Source: Sclerodactyla briareus (taxonomy: Eukaryota; Echinodermata; Holothuroidea; Dendrochirotida; Sclerodactylidae). From it: DNA of 64,000 nucleotides. A program made the translations under genes and the position numbers. Of this stretch, positions 57,396 to 64,000 are shown piece by piece. The DNA is taken from positions 124,001 through 188,000 of the forward strand of contig JAODTK010000134.1 in assembly GCA_026419785.1 (NCBI GenBank), in the 5' to 3' direction. The number at the start of each line of letters is the position of its first letter. Within the stretch, counting starts at the first letter, position 1. The notes under the pieces were generated by a model. It was not told the DNA's origin. It saw only the letters and a program-made list of their open reading frames with translations, and did no database searches.

Positions 57396-59657
57396 AAATG
57401 CCCATGTTAAAGATCAACTGTGGCTGCATTACAATGTACATTGCATTCTACTCTGCTAGCGTGTATATGCAGCAATCCTGGACCATTGTGAATGTTGATT
57501 AATTTTGAAATAAAGTACTGGACACAATAACCAAGGGGTGTAGATTTGAAAACTTCAGAGAACGTAAGAGTAACGTCTCCCAGGACAAGCAGTGCGGTAT
57601 GGGTAATTGACAAGTTTTATATATAAGCAGCCGTATCTAATTTTTGGGCGTCAAACCTATTTTGGGAGAGATGGCGATTCACCTGGGATCTAGATTTATT
57701 TGCATCATGCCCAGGTTACAGGCTCTGTCCGCAAGGTATCCTTTTTCTAGTATAAACTTCTTTTTTTGGGATTTATACTTGTCAAACAGGGTTGAACCTC
57801 ACAAGTCCCACAAGTTGTACAGACCGGCGCTGATAATCCTTTGACTCAGCCTTTGACTTGGATTCACGATTCCAAGTCCAAAAATGTGGAATTAGCCATA
57901 GTAGACTGAGCGGTGCGTTGAAGCCCCATCAGCAAAGGTATCACCTGCAGAGCACACAGGGAGAACACGCTGCACTCGCTGCACGGTTCGCAAACAGGGG
58001 ATACTGTGAGGTTCTTGGAAGCAATGAAGAATAAGAATACTTCATGCTAACTGCCTGTCTGGAAAATTATATCATGGTCTCCAAATAGTAGGGGTAGGCA
58101 GTGGAGAGTGTCTACGTAGGGTTATATGCTTAGGTCATTCCCTCTGTGAGCTTGGCATGGTTACAAATGCAATTGCATGGTCTTGTATAAACTTTCTTGA
58201 TGAGCGTCCAGCTATAAGGAATACTTCTTCTGAATTTTGCGATGGGCTCTGCTGATGGTGGCAATATTTATGATACATGTTTCGGGAGATGCAACACATC
58301 TAACTGTCCTAAGCTTGCTATCTTGAATCCAATACTAGGCCTATTGTCATTTTGTGAATGCCCAAGTTTTAAAGGGAGCAGACAAAAGGACACCGGACTA
58401 GCCTGTTGAAAAGGCGTTTGAATTTGTTTACCTCGTATCAGCCTCATCACTAATATGTGCAGGATGACCCTTACACCAATCGTGATTTTGCCAAACAAAT
58501 GCCTGGCGACTTCGTTCTGCGCGCTGTCGAGCTGAATATGGGTGGGTATAGTGGGCGTGTGCACGTCAACGCTGATTTGCACAATCGGACATTCTCTTTT
58601 CATCAAATATGGGGAAAACGGCCAGTCTGCTGGAGGAATTACTCTATTGGTCTGATTGGAATTGTTTGGATAACCCCAACCAAGTTTTGCATACGTTAGA
58701 TGTATTATTCTATTTTATTTGCAGTCTTGAAGGATCATATTTTTCTGAACGTCTGCGGCGATTAACAAGCAAGCCGAAATATACATGGCCGCTAGCGAAA
58801 ACAGTGATTCAGTCAATTTTGGCTTCAAATGCATCATCTTCGATAATTCTCATTTTCGTGTTTGTAAAAGGGTATTGAAAGTCTCCTGTTGGAAAATATT
58901 CATGACCTATATATGGGGCAATTTGCCGTGGAGGGAATATATTCAGGGTTGCTCATATCCATATCAACGCCAGTGTGTATGAGGACTGACATCTACGTCA
59001 CATGAATCGTAATGAACAAAATCCCAATTTTTTTTGGGATTTTCAAACGAAGTTGTGCAACGATATGTTGGTGATATTCGACCGGTATATATATATACTA
59101 AGAGCGCTGCCCCCCCCTATATTTTAGGAACGACTTCTCCCATAATCGTCTGCTTTTAGCAGGCTTAGACACCGACTGGGCTGGATGTTGAGGACTCACG
59201 TCTTGGACCGGACTCGGTCTTGGACGCGGATCTGGCTGAGACTCCTACTCCCAACAATGTACCTAATTGGGGGGGGGTAGCCACATGGGAAGTCAACGCC
59301 TCAACTCGAAGCACCAAAGCAAAGAGCAAACGTGTCTGTGTTACATGAGCTATTCCACGCAGTCAAACTGAGCATTGGACTGCAGTGGAGCCGAGCCAAT
59401 AGTGATCAACATTGATTGAGCACACAGAACATTACAAGGAATAAATAACTAATATTCCGATGTCTGCAAAGGCTGCGAGTATTCCATCACTGATCAAAGG
59501 GGGTTAAAGTTGATAGCACTTCAATTTGACGACCAACAACATACAGTACAGCGGGTACATGTGACCAATCAATGCAATAATTATGCGTCAAGAGACTGAC
59601 TATGACCCAGAAGAACGCTGAGCTGAACCAATCAGGAAAAAGATAGGGAGAGAGAGA
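57396..59657. other. no recognisable gene
   Basis: Open frames at 58457-58878 (80 and 89 codons, overlapping) show no family motif. A CAG just before 58461 could be an acceptor. Support is too weak for a call. Confidence 0.4.
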
Positions 59658-59918
59658 GCCTCAATGGCGACATACTGGCTGGAAGAGCGTCAGCTATAAC
59701 CGTGTACAAAAATAAACAAGATAAAATTGTCACCACATTTGCGACAAACTCGCAGGCCCACATGGAGCACCAAGTTTTGGCATAAGGGAGCAGCCTCCAA
59801 TGGCGACATACGGTGGAAGGGTCAGTCATAACCTGTAACAAAATTAAACAGATAAATTGTCACACATTTGCGACAACTTGCAGGCCCACATGAGCCAGCT
59901 CAAGTTGTGGCAAATTTG
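59658..59918 (+). repeat. tandem duplication of a 130-bp unit
   Basis: Two units (59658-59788 and 59789-59918) share 'caatggcgacatac', 'cataacc.tgtacaaaa', 'cacatttgcgacaa' and 'gcaggcccacatg'. Differences are mainly one-base indels. Confidence 0.8.
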
Positions 59919-60042
59919 GGGCTGAAAGGTGGTTTTCTTAGTAGGTTTGGTACTGTAGCCAAATCAATCGAGTCAATTTTCCATGTACTAAAAAACAATG
60001 TGACTGGTGGTGATTAAAAATCAAAACTTTTTTTTTTTTTTT

Positions 60043-60390
60043 GAATCTACAAAACAGTACGCTTTGTGAATCTGTGAGACTACGAATTACTTTACCCCTT
60101 AGCGACCATGCACCCCCTTCAATATGTTACCGAGTGTCTGGCAATTTTACCATAGTCCGGTTGGCCACCCCATCCGCCCTTCTCTTTTTCCAGCTAGGCG
60201 TCCTGCCTTCTCGAGGGGTTTACCCCGGTTGCGGATGTGTGGACGCCTGCGACGCCCTTGAAGAGGGGAGGATTGGGTGGGACTGGCGTATAAGGGGTAA
60301 GTATTCTCGTCTCACAGATTCACAAACCCGTACTGTTTTTGTAGAATCTATTTCACTCTCTACTACCTACGCCCTTATCGACCATGCACC
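60043..60390. repeat. composite inverted/direct repeat at the composition switch
   Basis: The arm 60043-60084 is the reverse complement of 60308-60348 (gaatctacaaaacagtac / gtactgtttttgtagaatc). Next to each arm, in the same orientation, is 'CCTTAgCGACCATGCACC' (60097-60114) and 'CCTTAtCGACCATGCACC' (60373-60390). A run of T precedes the left arm. Inside, TATAAGGGG lies at 60289-60297. Confidence 0.75.
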
Positions 60391-63300
60391 AGTCGAGCAC
60401 AGGCGCTGGTGGTGGGCCCGTGCCGTCCCGCCGTGCAGGCGGATGCTGAGTCGTCGGAGGTTGCAGAGCAGCTATGGCAACTGCCCTTCCTTGTACACCG
60501 CTCCGTCCATAGCACGCGACAAAGCTGTTCGGAGTCCTTCCACATCCACACCGCCGCTTTCCTCACGACTTCTGTCCCCTAGCGGGCTCAGAGCCACGCT
60601 GCTGCCGGCGGATTCGAAGCAACATTGACCGCAACGTGACGGATCACAACGAGTCCCCAGTCGATAACCAAGCCCATGGCCTGGACGGGCACATGCTTGT
60701 CTCCTCGGGTTTTTCCCGAGAGCGCCCGATCGCGGAAGATCATCTCCGGCGCAAACGCCACACCGAACTGACTCTTTGCCAAGAAAGCCCGGACCCGAGA
60801 GGGAACGGCTCCCCGCTGTACGTGCCAGGGCAGGACGGCTTAGTAGTAATCGCCTCAAGACAGCCCTGCGGCTCGCGGAGGCCCGCCACCCCAACACGGC
60901 GTTGAGGTTGAGGAGCTCCCCCATCGCTCGTAAGGCGCCCCCGTTTCGCGGATGTTGGCGAGGAAACATGCAATTGCCGAATCCAAAAATGAGCGGCAGG
61001 AGAACGCTCGCTAACGTTCGCCTAGGAGCTGGCTGTCAGTGACCCTCCCCGCCCTGGAGGACCCATCCGGAAAAACCGCGAGTCTCGCCGCAAGGGTGGA
61101 ACCGGAAGGCCCGTACGTCGAGCCTGCGAGCCCTGCATATAAAAAAAAAAATACCCTGGATAAGAGGCCAAGACGAATGACCCGCCGCCTACCGAGGCCA
61201 CCACGGGGGTGACAACCGAGGATGTTGCGACGTCCGCCAACCGGTTCCCGAACGCCGCTTGTTCGAGCAACTGTTTGGCCGTCGTCTCCCCGCCGAAGGA
61301 CCACAGGCACAAGTGCCGTGGTACCACCTAACCCATCTCCCGAAGCCGGAAAGGTCCGGAACGCAAGAGGGTCTGAAGTCGCGCATTGTTAGCCGCCACT
61401 AGAGAGATCGACGAACGGTCGTCCGATCGACCGTCACTGGTGCCCTTGCCGCTGATACCGCCCAAAGGGGGGCCGTCGTCCTAATCTGGCCCCTCACCCG
61501 AGAACGACGCTCGCGTCTATGGTCACTGTCGCCCTGGAAGGGAGTCGCAAAAAGCGACTATAACCGCAGGCCACCCATTTTGCTCGGTCCACCGCGCGCC
61601 ACCTATGTGGCCCTTCATCAGGACAGGAAAGCCCGCGATCCCCACGAAGAGGGCTCGGCTTGGGCGGAGCGACCAACAGACTGCGCCGCAGCGGCCGCGC
61701 GCTTGACGGCAGAGATCGAAAATATCGATCAAAGTGGCCGCCGGAACCAAAGGGCCGAGTCCCGGCCCTGTCGGTTTGTACTCGAGGGCAGATGAACGCT
61801 GCAGGCCGCGGTACAAAACGTCCGAGACCGCATGAGATCCGCGCGGTATGAGCAATCGATCGGACCCGCTTTCGACGGGGCCACCCGGACCAATCGTCGT
61901 GTAGCGACGACCGTGATGGCCCTCCTGCCGCAAGAAGCGTAGATGGGGCTGCATACCCTGTGAAGAGCTCGGGCCCCGTCTGGAGGCCGAATGGGAGGAC
62001 CCACCAGCGTTAGTCATGCCCCCTGTAATCCGGAAACGCTAGGAACGGCCCGTGAAGCGGTGCCTGGGGCCCTGACGCGTTCCTCTAGTCTCTCGACGTC
62101 GCCCGCCCTCTCTCGCGGAAGGATCGGATGGCGGTAGCAAGGGACCCCACCCGGAAATTTCTTGGGCGGACGGGCGATCCCCTCCGCGGTGGTGCTTCCC
62201 GCCGAGAACCGATGACTGCGTACCGACCTCGCTTTCGCCTACGTCTTTGGCCTCTCCCTCAGCTTAGAGGTTGAGATCGGCGGCGCTGGCCGGAGTCCGG
62301 CCTCCCCTGCCGGTTCTCGTCTGCCGGGCGGCATTGAAGCCGTTCACAAAAATGGTCTACGCCCAGGAGGGCCATTCCGCACGAAGCGCTTTCATGGCCT
62401 CCGTAGTTATGACCCCGCCTCGATGACGATGTCCCGCCACGCGCCCAAGTGCCCATACGGATCACAGTTCCGTTGTCCCCGCTGAGAGCTGCGCTCCTCT
62501 AAACCCGTGGAAAACGCCGTACCACGATTTCCTTCTTTCCCTCCCTCGAAGAGCCGGTAACGCACGGCGTAACAATGCGTACCGACGAGTCGAGGTACCA
62601 GAGTTCATTTTAGCCGCCTCCCCCCAAAAAGAGGTTTCGAGACAATCCCCTTTGTGGAGGTCCCCGTGGCGATGACTCGAAGCGGGTGGACCCCCTCGCC
62701 CATCGATCGCCCCCCAGTGTGGGTTGTCTAGAACCGCCCCGGCAATGCGGGAAATAGGCGGGACGGTCCGGCGCGGTGGCTGTCCGATCGGACGCTCTTC
62801 AGAGCCCCAGTCCCCGTGGAGGTGGCGACCGCTCATTTCCGGAGCGTCACGTGATTCCGTGCCAGGAACAAAGCCCCGCTCGTACCCGTAAACCTGGGTC
62901 CCGGGCGAGTGAACGACCCGAAACAACGGCCCCTCTACCCGTGACCGGTTGCGCCGGTGGCGGGCCTGCTCCAAGGGCACCCTAGACTGCACGCATTGCA
63001 CCAGACTGGTTTCAGGGCACTCAGAACTGGGTCCTGAGGGAGCGGGAGGCGGGTTTGGTCGAAGACGACCCAAACAAAAACTCTCGCACCCCGGTCCGCC
63101 AACCGTCTCGCGCATCGGCCTGCGAGAAAAACAAGACTGGCCGCCGCTCGCTCCACCTCCGAGTGCCGTGCGGTAGAAGTCCCACCGGACTCCCTCCCCG
63201 ATCTGGCGGCATGGGCCTGCCTCGGCGGAACTCCCGCACCGGTGAGGACGGGCCAAAAAACGGGCACACTCTTCTCTGGGCTGCCGATCGGATTCGTCCA

Positions 63301-64000
63301 GTTAAGGCCCGACTGGCTCTCCTGCGCCAAACCCCCTAAACGAGCCGTGGTCCACTCTCATGGTCCTGACCTCGGTTGTTCTAAAACCACCGTAGCCCTG
63401 GCTCCTAGTGGTGGGTTTCGGCCAGCCGTAGCCAACCGAGCGCCCCGTGGGTGTTCTCGAATCTTGACCTTCACATCCCTCGCGATGCCGCTTCCGATGC
63501 GCGCACCCCTACCGAGCCGTTGGTCTCCGTCGAAGCCCTTGGCGATTAGTTCTGCCGTGCCCCAGGATCATAATCAATCTGGTCGGCTGAAAAACTGTCT
63601 GGTGCTCCTCATCGCCGGGCCCCCAGCCGATCCATCGGCGTCCTCGCGACCGAAGCAGACCAACGCCCCAGGATCCGAACCGAGATCCCCCGCCCCTCGA
63701 CGGTCGTTTTGCGCAGGCTGGAAAACAGCCTGGCGCTCTCTTCGCCGGGACTCCCACCTCAGGCGTCGGCCGTTCATGAGGTTCGTACCTCGGTAACCGA
63801 CCTACCGGGCCAACGGAGTCCCCTGGCCCTCGGTGGTTGGCCCATCTACCGGTCCGACCGCGTGCCCTGCATGCTCCCTAGGAATCCGAAACCGTCCTTA
63901 TGAAGCCAGCCGGCGCTCCACGCGCCCCAACCAGCTAGACCCAGCCGCCCCCCGGTGCACAACCTTCTTGGGCTGCTGGTCCTTCCACCGGCCCGGCTCT
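60391..64000. other. GC-/CpG-rich non-coding block, possibly rDNA spacer
   Basis: The composition changes abruptly from AT-balanced to strongly GC- and CpG-rich and stays so to the window end. Open frames on all strands overlap and are explained by high GC. The longest (minus 62462-63256, 264 codons) is rich in R, G, P and S with no motif. I find none of the conserved 18S or 28S core sequences, so a mature rRNA gene is not present. Short internal repeats (see 63580-63760) and the TATAAGGGG motif at the entry fit an rDNA intergenic or external transcribed spacer. Contaminating DNA or another satellite are alternatives. Confidence 0.45.
63580..63765. repeat. two-copy subrepeat in the GC-rich block
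   Basis: 'gctgaaaaactgtctggtgctc' in parts and 'tcgccgggccccc' (about 63586-63622) recur as 'gctggaaaacagcctggcgctc' in parts and 'tcgccgggactcc' (about 63717-63755), about 130 bases apart. Confidence 0.55.

Noticed and set aside
58457-58982. Overlapping plus-strand frames as exons
   Set aside because: A CAG precedes the first frame, but the frames overlap each other, have no family motif and no donor site of quality.
62462-63256. 264-codon minus-strand open frame
   Set aside because: Composition is R/G/P/S-rich, other frames over the same DNA are open too, no motif or start context is present, and it lies in a strongly GC-rich block where long chance frames are expected.
60391-64000. 18S, 5.8S or 28S rRNA gene
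   Set aside because: Composition suggests rDNA, but none of the universally conserved rRNA core sequences could be found on either strand.

Overview
The window is eukaryotic, non-coding-rich DNA, most likely from a marine invertebrate animal. Frequent 'taggcctag'-type words and the repeat families recall echinoderms or another invertebrate deuterostome; this assignment is inference. There is no bacterial-type gene density, operon, CRISPR array or complete rRNA or tRNA gene. Nearly everything recognisable is a mobile element or its debris, plus tandem repeats. Most coding remnants jump frame every 50-150 bases while the amino-acid motifs stay good. That pattern fits single-base indels, either ageing or an unpolished long-read assembly.

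Region by region. 1-650 holds no recognisable gene. 653-15104 is a Ty3/Gypsy LTR retrotransposon (gag-like remnants, protease-side region, reverse transcriptase, RNase H, integrase with GPY-type end) that was split between RNase H and integrase by a complete BEL/Pao element (4969-11646, with 5-bp target duplication GCTAC). The BEL/Pao element itself carries a tRNA-derived SINE with a 23-A tail (about 6720-7094). 15110-16120 encodes a threefold acidic repeat followed by a C2H2 finger. 16891-17046 is a foldback hAT-like MITE. 17460-17710 is a LINE 3' end, and 17920-18590 is a broken member of an unnamed repeat-borne protein family. 20060-20600 is a TTF/ZNF862-like zinc-finger remnant. 22850-23880 is a broken pogo/Tigger transposase lying between two copies of a 140-bp repeat. 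24850-25620 holds two LINE 3' ends, and 27630-30340 is a 5'-truncated minus-strand CR1/L2-type LINE.

31401-32842 is bounded by short inverted termini. 33587-36080 is a tRNA-derived SINE interrupted by a hAT element (33748-36007, 8-bp duplication ACCTGGCG) with a decayed ZMYM/DUF4371-type transposase. 40960-45120 is a complex satellite field with two unrelated unit types. 45620-45715 is a 12-bp minisatellite. 36340-37130, 45250-45610 and 46260-46480 are copies of one dispersed repeat. 48491-48703 (minus) has the form of a host-gene terminal exon and is the best non-transposon coding candidate. 50515-51390 is a tandem array of about 110-bp units. 52005-52240 is SINE-like. 52560-59650 has no recognisable gene.

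From about 60040 the composition switches abruptly to GC- and CpG-rich sequence without credible genes, entered through a nested inverted/direct repeat. I suggest, without proof, ribosomal DNA spacer or external transcribed spacer. I see no previously undescribed functional system. The more unusual items are the nested insertions with exact target duplications, the acidic-repeat zinc-finger ORF, the SDGAxSQFK-family remnant, and the GC-rich block with its entry repeat.
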